From positions 1-5,864 of the forward strand of contig SXPO01000085.1 of the NCBI GenBank assembly GCA_005793285.1: a stretch of 5,864 nt of DNA. Reading direction: 5' to 3'. Source of the stretch: Nitrospiraceae bacterium. Lineage in GTDB: Bacteria; Nitrospirota; Nitrospiria; Nitrospirales; Nitrospiraceae. Within the stretch, counting starts at the first letter, position 1. Every line of letters starts with the position of its first letter. The notes under the pieces were generated by a model that worked only from the letters and a program-made list of their open reading frames with translations, did not search any database and was not told the DNA's origin. Positions 1-5,348 of the stretch are shown here, piece by piece. Both the position numbers and the translations under genes were made by a program.

Positions 1-366
1 CCCCGTGATCGCATGGAAGTCGATATTGTGGGATTCCTTGCTGTTCTTGTCGTTCTTCATGCGGATTTCAACCGTATCGCCCACCATGACGCGAATCATG
101 GGCCCTGGGGTGTGCTTATTAAAACCCCAGAACTCATAGTTATTATCGTCGCTCAGCGGACCGGTCCACTCGTCCGATGTCAGGTTGACGATGACGGTGG
201 CAGGCTCGGTTCGTTTGATGGGAGCGGGAACATTGGGTGCGAATGCCAGTTCGGCTTTGATGGTCGCTGCTGACACCACACCCGCATGGATGCCCAGATA
301 TGGGGTCATGATAAATGCGCCGACCAATCCAGCCGTGCGCACACAACGCGATAAACTAGTAGACAT
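1..366 (-). CDS. nirK: Copper-containing nitrite reductase NirK, N-terminal part (runs off left edge)
   Basis: Copper nitrite reductase reduces nitrite to nitric oxide in the periplasm, using type 1 and type 2 copper centres. Only the first 122 codons are in the window. The start codon at 366-364 follows a strong AAAGGAGG (371-378). Residues 1-33 form a signal peptide with a VSA/A cleavage site. The first cupredoxin domain follows: a WGF-x3-TPGPMIRV-x-VGDTVEI stretch at about residues 80-101, then HNIDFHA at 113-119. By alignment with characterised NirK, His113 would be a type 1 copper ligand, His118 a type 2 ligand and Asp116 the catalytic aspartate, so all active-site residues in the visible part are present. 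The Cys-His-Met part of the type 1 site and the second cupredoxin domain lie outside the window. A mono-haem cytochrome gene lies 111 bp upstream on the same strand. A related multicopper oxidase is the main alternative, but the HNIDFHA motif favours NirK. Confidence 0.9.
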   Translation of the reverse strand, partial: MSTSLSRCVRTAGLVGAFIMTPYLGIHAGVVSAATIKAELAFAPNVPAPIKRTEPATVIVNLTSDEWTGPLSDDNNYEFWGFNKHTPGPMIRVMVGDTVEIRMKNDKNSKESHNIDFHAITG

Positions 367-388
367 TGTGCCTCCTTTGATTTTGGAC

Positions 389-455
389 TGCCCTGATAGT
401 TTCTTTCTCATACAACGTGGGATGACCCGAATGGTTTCAGCCCCGGTTCAGGGCA
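389..455 (-). promoter_or_regulatory. Inverted repeat in the nirK leader
   Basis: Perfect 8-bp arms TGCCCTGA (389-396) and TCAGGGCA (448-455) enclose 51 nt and occupy most of the 111-bp gap between the cytochrome stop and the nirK start. The lower arm ends 11 nt before the nirK Shine-Dalgarno (371-378). It could be a long-range mRNA stem or a pair of protein-binding half-sites. I see no convincing sigma70 promoter in this gap, so nirK may be read from upstream of the cytochrome gene. The arms are seen directly; any role is inferred. Confidence 0.3.
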
Positions 456-477
456 TCGTCATGATCTGCCTGATGAT

Positions 478-939
478 TTAGGGTTTGTAACATGAGTGAT
501 CGTGCGGCTTGCCCCCGTTCGAGAACATGTTCTCAAACGCCATCACATGCCAGATCTGCTCCTCTGTCAGGCTGTTCTTAAAACCTTTCATTTTCGTCTT
601 CGGGATACCTTCCGATATACGCCAGAACCAGAAAGCGTCGGACCAACGGCAGATATTTTTAGGATCGCGCATATCCCGCGCACCTTTTTTTACCGGTGTT
701 CCGTCCTTGCCATGGCAGCTGCCACAGTTGACGTTCGGATTCACATCGCCCTTGTAAATCTGCTCTCCCTCTTCGATCGCCTTAGGGTCCGTCCATCCTC
801 CAGCCGGCATCTTTTTGTCTGCATACTCGGCTGGAACCGGGGGCAAGGGGGGATCATCGTCAGCGAAGGCCATGCCTCCTGACAGAATCAGAGCGCTCCC
901 CATCATCACGATCGACATAACGAAATTCCTTCCAGTCAT
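478..939 (-). CDS. Exported mono-haem c-type cytochrome
   Basis: A small (153 aa) periplasmic electron carrier. Residues 1-26 are a signal peptide ending AFA/DDD. A single haem-binding CGSCH lies at 72-76 in the class I context NCGSCHGKDG. Met117 in GIPKTKMKGF, about 40 residues downstream, is the likely axial ligand, and the typical C-terminal helix LTEEQIWHVMAFENMF follows. Two further cysteines (97 and 150) lie outside the haem motif and could form a disulfide. The start at 939 was chosen over an in-frame ATG at 1026 because AAGGAGG (945-951) sits 5 nt upstream and the signal peptide then begins correctly. The next gene on the strand is nirK, so donation of electrons to NirK is a reasonable inference. 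Some other NirK proteins carry a fused haem domain instead. The exact subfamily is not recognised. Confidence 0.88.
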   Translation of the reverse strand: MTGRNFVMSIVMMGSALILSGGMAFADDDPPLPPVPAEYADKKMPAGGWTDPKAIEEGEQIYKGDVNPNVNCGSCHGKDGTPVKKGARDMRDPKNICRWSDAFWFWRISEGIPKTKMKGFKNSLTEEQIWHVMAFENMFSNGGKPHDHSCYKP

Positions 940-1009
940 TCCCGCCTCCTTATTATCTAATCTAAATGGTGAGTCTGGTTTATCGACGAGGTCTTGCCTC
1001 ATGGGGCAC

Positions 1010-1018
1010 ATCATAACA
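1010..1018 (-). promoter_or_regulatory. Extended -10 promoter candidate for the cytochrome-nirK genes
   Basis: Read on the minus strand this is TGTTATGAT, an extended -10 (TGn followed by TATGAT, five of six consensus matches). No good -35 hexamer sits 16-18 bp upstream, which is acceptable for extended -10 promoters. The predicted transcript start is near 1003, giving a leader of about 64 nt before the cytochrome start at 939. One arm of the dyad CAGGTG-N13-CACCTG (1017-1041) overlaps the upstream edge. Confidence 0.35.
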
Positions 1019-1300
1019 GGTGACAATTAGGATGGCACCTGCTTGCCGGCCGTGAACTAGTTAAATACAGTTGCATGTGATTCAAGCAACGCGACCATCG
1101 AAAATAGGGCGGTCCTGCCACCCAGACGGCAGTAGAGACCGTCTAGGCACAACCACACTCTGGGAAAGTCGTCTCCCCTGGCACCCTTCTCTCGCATCAA
1201 GAGCAGGGCATGTAACATACCCCTAATCTAGTGTCAAGAGGTTGCGCTATTTGGGAGTGGCTAGGCGCTCTTCTTGCTCGCAGAGCATGCAGGGTGCGGG

Positions 1301-1341
1301 CCACGAGATCGAGCTGGGGAATATCCAGTTCGATCTCGTGG
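1301..1341 (-). terminator. Long hairpin after the FKBP gene, possible terminator
   Basis: Arms of 17 bp (1301-1317 and 1325-1341, CCACGAGATCGA...TCGATCTCGTGG) surround a 7-nt loop, with one non-Watson-Crick position: G-U if read on the plus strand, A-C on the minus strand. It begins 16 bp after the FKBP stop codon (1358-1360). The position fits a terminator or a 3'-end stabilising hairpin. However, the minus-strand sequence after it has no T tract, so it is not a classical intrinsic terminator. A small dispersed palindromic repeat is the alternative. Confidence 0.4.
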
Positions 1342-1357
1342 GGACGTATTGTGCGGA

Positions 1358-2038
1358 CTACTTGGCAGCGACGATCTCAAGGAGTTCGATTTCAAACACT
1401 AACGTCGCGCCGGGCTTGATCAGGGGGGGGAGGCCTTTGTCGCGATAGGCAAGACTGGACGGGCAGACCAGCTTGCTCTTGCTGCCGACCTTCATCTGCC
1501 GTATCCCTTCCGTCCAACACTTGCTCATTTCGTTCACTCTCAGGGTAGCTGGTTCGCCCTGCTTGGCTAAACTATCGAACACCGTTCCGTCAATCAAGGT
1601 TCCTTGGTAATGCACCTTCACGATATCCGAGATTTTCGGACTGGCGCCGTTCCCTTCCTTGATGGTCTTGAGAATCGCGCCGGACTCGGTTTTCTTGGCG
1701 CCTGGTTCTGCCGCGATCTTCGCGAGGAACGCGGCGCCTGCTTTTTTCTCTGGTTCTGCAAGGACTGCAGCGCGGGCCTGTTGCAGTGATTGAATTTTCG
1801 GGCCGAAGGTCTGGAAATCTACCTTCGGCGGCCGTTTGAATACTCCATCGGTGATGCCGCCCTTGACGATTTCAAGTTCAGACTCGTTCAGAGCGAAGGA
1901 GCTGATCGATTGGCTGATGGCTAATCCCATAGCATAGAAGGTTTTCTGTTCGTCGGTCGTGGGTTCTGCCGCCGCCGCGAATGTCGCAGTGGTTCCCAGG
2001 CAGAGCACGATCGTCAAACTGGAGACAACGAAACGCAT
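1358..2038 (-). CDS. Exported FKBP-type peptidyl-prolyl cis-trans isomerase
   Basis: A 226-aa envelope foldase with FkpA/Mip/FklB architecture. Residues 1-24 are a signal peptide (cleavage near AAAA/EPTT). Residues about 28-110 are the helical FKBP_N dimerisation region, beginning DEQKTFYAMGLAISQSI. The catalytic FKBP domain runs from about 118 to the end, with VHYQGTLIDGTVFDS (142-156), CWTEGIRQMKVGSK (174-187), SLAYRDKG (195-202) and the final strand ATLVFEIELLEI (211-222). Pocket residues Tyr144, Phe154, Asp155, Trp175 and Tyr198 are present. The start at 2038 was chosen because AAAGGA (2045-2050) lies 6 nt upstream and the signal peptide follows at once; an in-frame ATG at 2134 lies inside the promoter region. 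Cys174 and Cys192, at positions where FKBPs usually have other residues, might form a disulfide. A C8 run on the coding strand (1433-1440) lies near the 3' end. It is divergent from the lipoprotein gene. Confidence 0.93.
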   Translation of the reverse strand: MRFVVSSLTIVLCLGTTATFAAAAEPTTDEQKTFYAMGLAISQSISSFALNESELEIVKGGITDGVFKRPPKVDFQTFGPKIQSLQQARAAVLAEPEKKAGAAFLAKIAAEPGAKKTESGAILKTIKEGNGASPKISDIVKVHYQGTLIDGTVFDSLAKQGEPATLRVNEMSKCWTEGIRQMKVGSKSKLVCPSSLAYRDKGLPPLIKPGATLVFEIELLEIVAAK

Positions 2039-2072
2039 GAGCGGTCCTTTCTTTATGTGTGACTGGCCGAAC

Positions 2073-2088
2073 CTGATATCGATATCAG
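2073..2088. promoter_or_regulatory. Perfect 16-bp palindrome in the FKBP leader, possible operator
   Basis: CTGATATCGATATCAG is perfectly self-complementary over 16 bp. It lies about 10-26 bp downstream of the transcript start predicted for the FKBP gene and 35 bp ahead of its start codon, where a repressor could block transcription. The core GATATCGATATC is also a short tandem repeat of GATATC. The regulator is unknown. Confidence 0.4.
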
Positions 2089-2105
2089 AAGGCTCAAAGC
2101 CGTAT

Positions 2106-2134
2106 AAAATATGCGATGCCACGATGGGGATCAA
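2106..2134 (-). promoter_or_regulatory. Sigma70-like promoter of the FKBP gene
   Basis: On the minus strand, TTGATC (-35, 2129-2134) and TATTTT (-10, 2106-2111) are separated by exactly 17 bp. Each hexamer matches four of six consensus bases. The transcript would start near 2099 and have a leader of about 60 nt that contains the 16-bp palindrome at 2073-2088. No better alternative is visible in the gap. Confidence 0.45.
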
Positions 2135-2157
2135 GACAAATTTGTCGCAATTGACAA
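2135..2157. promoter_or_regulatory. Cluster of three GACAA/TTGTC half-sites between divergent promoters
   Basis: GACAAATTTGTC (2135-2146) is a perfect 12-bp palindrome. Its right half TTGTC (2142-2146) also pairs with GACAA at 2153-2157 as TTGTC-N6-GACAA. Three half-sites are thus packed into 23 bp, between the FKBP -35 (2129-2134) and a TTGACA (2151-2156) pointing toward the lipoprotein gene. A dimeric or cooperative regulator of both genes could bind here. The pattern is seen; the function is inferred. Confidence 0.4.
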
Positions 2158-2181
2158 CCTCGGCGACCTCCGTGCAAGATA
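2151..2181 (+). promoter_or_regulatory. Weak promoter candidate for the lipoprotein gene
   Basis: A perfect consensus -35, TTGACA (2151-2156), is followed after 19 bp by AAGATA (2176-2181), a poor -10 at suboptimal spacing. The leader to the proposed start at 2298 would be about 110 nt. The -35 overlaps the third half-site of the dyad cluster. Confidence 0.25.
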
Positions 2182-2297
2182 AAGTACGCAGGAATACAGC
2201 GGATCAGCTCTGTGCCACCTCTGTTAGCCGATTGGTGGATCGCGGTGATGATCCGTTAGTTTCACACATAGGGCAGGAAGCACAAGGGGCGCATCAG

Positions 2298-2903
2298 ATG
2301 GCGAACGGTACAGCGATCCTGTTTCGAGTCGGTTGGTTTTCAATAATGATGGTCGTGGGCGTCGTCTTGGCCGGTTGCGACAGCACGGTGCGGCAACTCG
2401 GCAGGTCGATGGAGTCGTCGACTGCTGTCCAGACGGAGGGCCGGGAGAAGTATGCTGACCATACCCATGGCTTTACCGTCAAATATTATCCCAAAGAGTA
2501 TGTGCTCCTCACGGATGGCTCCCATCAGGCAACCACGCAGCCGTCGGCGGTCCAGCGCGTGCGCTTTCAACGGAAAGACCTCGCGGCAGGCCAGGTTGCA
2601 GACCATGAACCTCCGGGATTGACTATCAGCGTGTTCGAGCGATCACCGAGCCCCTCGCTGCGTGAGTGGCTCGACTCCTGCGGACTGCTGCCTCCCGGCA
2701 GCGAAATTTCCCCGGTTCGACTGACTGGCGTGAAGGAAGGGGTGAGAGTTACTCTCCGACAGCAACCTGCGCCCAACGAGTTCGTCTATTTGGAGACCGA
2801 CCGGTATGTATACGGCCTCGTACCGTATGGCGCCAAGGGCGGGAAAATGCTGAGGTCGTTCCGCCTGCTCCCGGATTTCACAAGGGCTCATATGCGCCAT
2901 TGA
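2298..2903 (+). CDS. Putative lipoprotein of unknown function
   Basis: A 201-aa protein not assigned to a named family. From the chosen start, a hydrophobic segment (about residues 7-25) ends in the lipobox LAGC (24-27), so Cys27 would be lipidated and the rest (mature chain of about 175 aa) lies in the periplasm. Asp28 at +2 would favour inner-membrane retention under the Enterobacteria rule. The mature part has a hydrophilic linker, then HGFTVKYYPKEYVLL (57-71), a central LTISVFE strand (108-114), and a C-terminal YVYGLVPYG...MLRSFRLL (170-191). This layout loosely recalls PsbP-like or other small alpha/beta envelope lipoproteins. A purine-rich AAGGGG lies about 9 nt before the ATG at 2298. 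An ATG at 2346 would still keep the lipobox but leave a very short leader. The frame is open back to 1959, but that stretch is antisense to the FKBP gene. It converges on the peptidase gene with 34 bp between stops and no clear terminator. Confidence 0.75.
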   Translation: MANGTAILFRVGWFSIMMVVGVVLAGCDSTVRQLGRSMESSTAVQTEGREKYADHTHGFTVKYYPKEYVLLTDGSHQATTQPSAVQRVRFQRKDLAAGQVADHEPPGLTISVFERSPSPSLREWLDSCGLLPPGSEISPVRLTGVKEGVRVTLRQQPAPNEFVYLETDRYVYGLVPYGAKGGKMLRSFRLLPDFTRAHMRH

Positions 2904-2937
2904 TCTAAGCGCGCATAAGAAGAGCCTAGCGTACAGA

Positions 2938-4491
2938 CTACGGAGAATTTGCCAGTTGCCAGGTGAGGGCGAGGACATACCGTGCTATGTTCCGCAAAAT
3001 TTCCGGATTGATCGTGTCGGCGTTGTCGGTAGGCTGATGCAAGTGCGGGTGGACCCCGCCGCTTGCGATGTTGGCGGTTGGAATTCCTGCCTCTTTGAAC
3101 GGTCCATCATCGCCGCCTGGCAAGAATCCGTAGTAGTCAAGCTTGTTGACCAAACCCACTACGTACCCTGCTTCCTTTAACGCAGATTTCTTCAACTCTG
3201 TGACACGGAGGATTAACACTCCGTCTCCCGCTCCGACATGGTCGATGTTGACCATGGCTTTCGTTGAACCAAGGGGGATGACGGGTCTCGATGTATAGAG
3301 GCGTGACCCGAGTAAATCTCTTTCCTGCCCGCTGAATGATAGAAAGAGGATCGACCGTTGAGGACGCAGGCCGATTTTCCCAAGGGCCCGTGCGACCTCC
3401 AGGACGATGGCCGTTCCTGACGCATTGTCGTCAGCGCCAGGAAACCAGAGGCCCGCTGGACGTCCGAAATGGTCACGATGGGCGCCGATGACGATGGTAT
3501 CCGGCCCTGTACCAGGAATCATCCCCACCACGTTCGTCAGCAAGCCGTCCTCTATCGTGGTTTTCCAATGGAGAGATGCATATCGATTGACGAGGCGCGA
3601 TCGCGCTGAAGGGGCGTTATTAAGTTGTTCTTGGAGGGTGCGAAGGTGGTCAGGATTGGACCCATCGCCGCTTCCGGCGAGGAGAGTCTCGGCCAATTTC
3701 GTGCTGATCCATGCGCCAGGGAGGGCTTGGTCAGGAGAGAGCTGCCCATACAATGCGCTGGGCCTTCCTGTGGCGCCGCGGCGAGTTTCATATGGGCTGA
3801 TAATCGGCCCTGTGGCGGTCAGATAGGCTACGGCTCCTCGATCTCGTGCGAAGCGGACCTTGTCGGCGTGGCTGACAGGGCTTGGGGAGTGATCCGGTTT
3901 GCCACGCAGGAAGAGCACGATGCAGTTCTTCACATCGACGCCGGCATAATCGTCGATTCCTTGAGTGGGATCGACAATGCCGTAACCGACGAAGACGACC
4001 TGACCCTGGAGATCGGCAGAGGGGGAGTCAAAGACCGGGAAGTAGTCTTTACTCAACTGCGCTGTGACCAACTGGTCTGCTGTACCGGTGCGAACGACCG
4101 GGTCTGGTTCGATGAGTGGCCTGGTGACCATCGAGGCCATGATGCCAACGGGCTGTTCCTGCTTGGCCCCGGGAGAGGGGAAGGCGATTCCCTTGTTGTC
4201 AATGAGTGGTAGTTGTACCCCTGCCAAAGTCAATTCCTGTGCAACCCATTGTGCGGATCGCAGGTCATCGGCGGATCCGGCTTGCCGTCCGTTGAAAGCC
4301 GGGCTGCTTAACGTGCGCACGTCGGCGAGCATCCGTTCGCTCGACAGGCGATCGAGTGCGCCAAGCCATCCGCCCTGGTCTTCCTCCGATTGCGCGTAAC
4401 CTCGGCTCCCCAAGGGAAGCAGAACGAGGATGATTCCCAGGAGAATGATCACAACAGTGGAGGGGGAGCAGCTGCGCGTCGAGCCGTTCAT
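2938..4491 (-). CDS. Secreted M28-family zinc peptidase with PA-like insertion
   Basis: A 517-aa exported aminopeptidase-type protein. Residues 12-27 form the signal hydrophobic core, with a likely cut after GYA (31-33). Residues about 150-270 look like a protease-associated (PA) domain (VVFVGYGIVD, DVKNCIVLFLRG). The M28 catalytic domain covers about 315-515: IGAHRDHFG (336-343; His338 metal ligand, Asp340 supporting), PGADDNASG (351-359; Asp354 bridging), FSGQERDLLGS (386-396), NIDHVG (415-420; Asp417) and HLHQPTDNADTIN (483-495; His485). All five metal-ligand positions appear filled, with Glu390 one of them. The residue before it, normally the general-base Glu, is Gln389 (CAG, 3325-3327), so activity may be altered. 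The start overlaps the MOSC stop as ATGA, and AAAGG is too close to the ATG to act as a normal Shine-Dalgarno, which suggests translational coupling. The natural substrate is unknown. Confidence 0.9.
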   Translation of the reverse strand: MNGSTRSCSPSTVVIILLGIILVLLPLGSRGYAQSEEDQGGWLGALDRLSSERMLADVRTLSSPAFNGRQAGSADDLRSAQWVAQELTLAGVQLPLIDNKGIAFPSPGAKQEQPVGIMASMVTRPLIEPDPVVRTGTADQLVTAQLSKDYFPVFDSPSADLQGQVVFVGYGIVDPTQGIDDYAGVDVKNCIVLFLRGKPDHSPSPVSHADKVRFARDRGAVAYLTATGPIISPYETRRGATGRPSALYGQLSPDQALPGAWISTKLAETLLAGSGDGSNPDHLRTLQEQLNNAPSARSRLVNRYASLHWKTTIEDGLLTNVVGMIPGTGPDTIVIGAHRDHFGRPAGLWFPGADDNASGTAIVLEVARALGKIGLRPQRSILFLSFSGQERDLLGSRLYTSRPVIPLGSTKAMVNIDHVGAGDGVLILRVTELKKSALKEAGYVVGLVNKLDYYGFLPGGDDGPFKEAGIPTANIASGGVHPHLHQPTDNADTINPEILRNIARYVLALTWQLANSP

Positions 4492-5228
4492 CCTTTGTGC
4501 TCGTGTTCGAGGTTGAGTCCATACAGTCTTGCCGTGGCTGACGAGACCGTCTTCGTCTCAACCCGCTTGTTCAGGGTCTCACGCCATCGGACTGCCAGGG
4601 CCGGACATACTGCGAGGCTCTGAGCGGCTTGCATATCATCTGTCCATCGATGCATCACGTCGTTTGCGGAGGCTACGGTCCATTCTGGGCATGGACGTTC
4701 CACAAGCCTTAGGCATGATCCTGCTTGAATCGTTCCCTCCCTGATGACTCGGAAATACCATCCAGTTCGTCCGCTCTCTTGTACAAGGAGGGCCAGGTCC
4801 CTTCTGTGCCAGCGCCGTGCTAATTTCCAGCAGGGCTGCCGTGGCTGTGAGACCTGAACGAGCGCCGATCCCACTTCGAACATGTCTCCGAGGCAGACCT
4901 CAGTCTCAAGCAGCCCTTCTGTGGTGAAATTTTCCCCAAACGATCCGCCAGGAAATTCGGCCGCTCCCAGCACCTGTTGCCAATAGGGGTAATGTTCGAC
5001 AGGATAGACGTTCACGGCCTTTTCAGCGCCACCGTGATTCTTTAGGTCCGCCTGGGCATCTCCGTTCAGGTTTGTTGTGCCAAGCCAAATTGGTTCGGTG
5101 ACAGGGAGCTTAAAAAATCCGGTTGTCCATAGTTGATCCATTGGATCAGACGCATCACCCTGCCCAAGAGTCTGTGGCATTCCAATTTGTACGGAAATCA
5201 GTCGGCCCTTACTGCCCGGTGTCATCAT
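4488..5228 (-). CDS. yiiM: YiiM-like MOSC domain protein (molybdenum cofactor)
   Basis: A 246-aa cytoplasmic protein of the MOSC family, which binds molybdenum cofactor through a conserved cysteine. E. coli YiiM (about 224 aa) reduces N-hydroxylated base analogues such as 6-hydroxylaminopurine. Diagnostic stretches are GDAQADLKNHGGAEKAVNVY (56-75), YPVEHYPYW (75-83), GSFGENFTTEGL (95-106), VCLGD (111-115) and QVSQPRQPCWKL (125-136). Cys133 is the expected cofactor ligand. Residues about 183-222 (VASANDVMHRW...LAVRWRETL) match the C-terminal 3-alpha domain typical of the YiiM branch. Two adjacent ATGs (5228 and 5225) could start it; upstream there is only a weak purine run (AAGAAAGAA). It is the first gene of a two-gene unit, its stop overlapping the peptidase start by 4 bp. 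No cofactor synthesis genes are in the window, and the substrate here is inferred from the family only. Confidence 0.9.
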   Translation of the reverse strand: MMTPGSKGRLISVQIGMPQTLGQGDASDPMDQLWTTGFFKLPVTEPIWLGTTNLNGDAQADLKNHGGAEKAVNVYPVEHYPYWQQVLGAAEFPGGSFGENFTTEGLLETEVCLGDMFEVGSALVQVSQPRQPCWKLARRWHRRDLALLVQESGRTGWYFRVIREGTIQAGSCLRLVERPCPEWTVASANDVMHRWTDDMQAAQSLAVCPALAVRWRETLNKRVETKTVSSATARLYGLNLEHEHKG

Positions 5229-5268
5229 CGAGGGGGTTCTTTCTTGATCAGGGGAACAGGGACAAACC

Positions 5269-5297
5269 TTGCTCGCCCGTAGCCTGTGAGCTATGAT
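5269..5297 (+). promoter_or_regulatory. Sigma70-like promoter of the rightward membrane-protein gene
   Basis: TTGCTC (-35, 5269-5274) and TATGAT (-10, 5292-5297, five of six matches) have the ideal 17-bp spacing. The transcript would start near 5304, about 33 nt before the ATG at 5337, within a tandem GTGCGC (5298-5303 and 5305-5310). This supports a start at 5337 or later over GTG codons further upstream. No clear promoter for the opposite MOSC gene is visible in the same gap. Confidence 0.45.
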
Positions 5298-5330
5298 GTG
5301 CGCCGTGCGCTTCTCATAAGCCAGGGCATC

Positions 5331-5348
5331 GAAAATATGGATATTTTC
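5331..5348. promoter_or_regulatory. 18-bp inverted repeat over the membrane-protein start codon
   Basis: GAAAATAT-GG-ATATTTTC has perfect 8-bp arms around a 2-bp centre. It lies about 27-44 bp downstream of the predicted transcript start and contains the ATG at 5337-5339. It could be a repressor operator within the initially transcribed region. As a two-base loop it cannot form a good RNA hairpin without opening inner pairs, so DNA binding is the likelier role. Confidence 0.4.

Larger units (their letters stand above)
940..1357. other. Gene-free stretch between the FKBP and cytochrome genes
   Basis: These 418 bp hold no ORF I believe in: short frames here lack ribosome sites and resemble no family. 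The right end contains a strong hairpin (1301-1341) just after the FKBP stop codon. The left part should carry the promoter of the cytochrome-nirK genes. Small dyads are visible: CAGGTG-N13-CACCTG (1017-1041), AACTAGTT (1055-1062), the imperfect TTGCATGTGATTCAA (1071-1085), and AGACGG-N9-CCGTCT (1124-1144). No tRNA-like cloverleaf is apparent. Confidence 0.6.

Noticed and set aside
496..882. Plus-strand open frames opposite the cytochrome gene
   Set aside because: They are shadows of a clear cytochrome c with a haem motif, signal peptide and strong ribosome site on the minus strand.
940..1026. A longer cytochrome starting at the in-frame ATG at 1026
   Set aside because: The ATG at 939 has AAGGAGG at ideal spacing and starts a proper signal peptide. 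The extra 29 residues would bury the signal and cover the proposed promoter.
1124..1144. AGACGG-N9-CCGTCT hairpin as an RNA gene or terminator
   Set aside because: Only six pairs, no T tract and no gene end nearby; easily due to chance.
1231..1448. Small plus-strand ORFs across the 17-bp hairpin
   Set aside because: They run into the FKBP gene antisense, lack a Shine-Dalgarno and have low-complexity Arg/Ser-rich translations typical of shadow frames.
1959..2297. Extension of the lipoprotein frame upstream to 1959
   Set aside because: It would be antisense to the start of the FKBP gene and cross the divergent promoter region, and the lipobox then lies more than 130 residues inside.
2904..2937. 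Bidirectional terminator between the convergent lipoprotein and peptidase genes
   Set aside because: The 34 bp contain only an imperfect CTAAGC/GCCTAG pairing and no T tract.
3407..4399. Several plus-strand open frames of 110-195 codons opposite the peptidase
   Set aside because: The minus-strand frame has intact M28 motifs. The opposite frames show no motif and no ribosome site.
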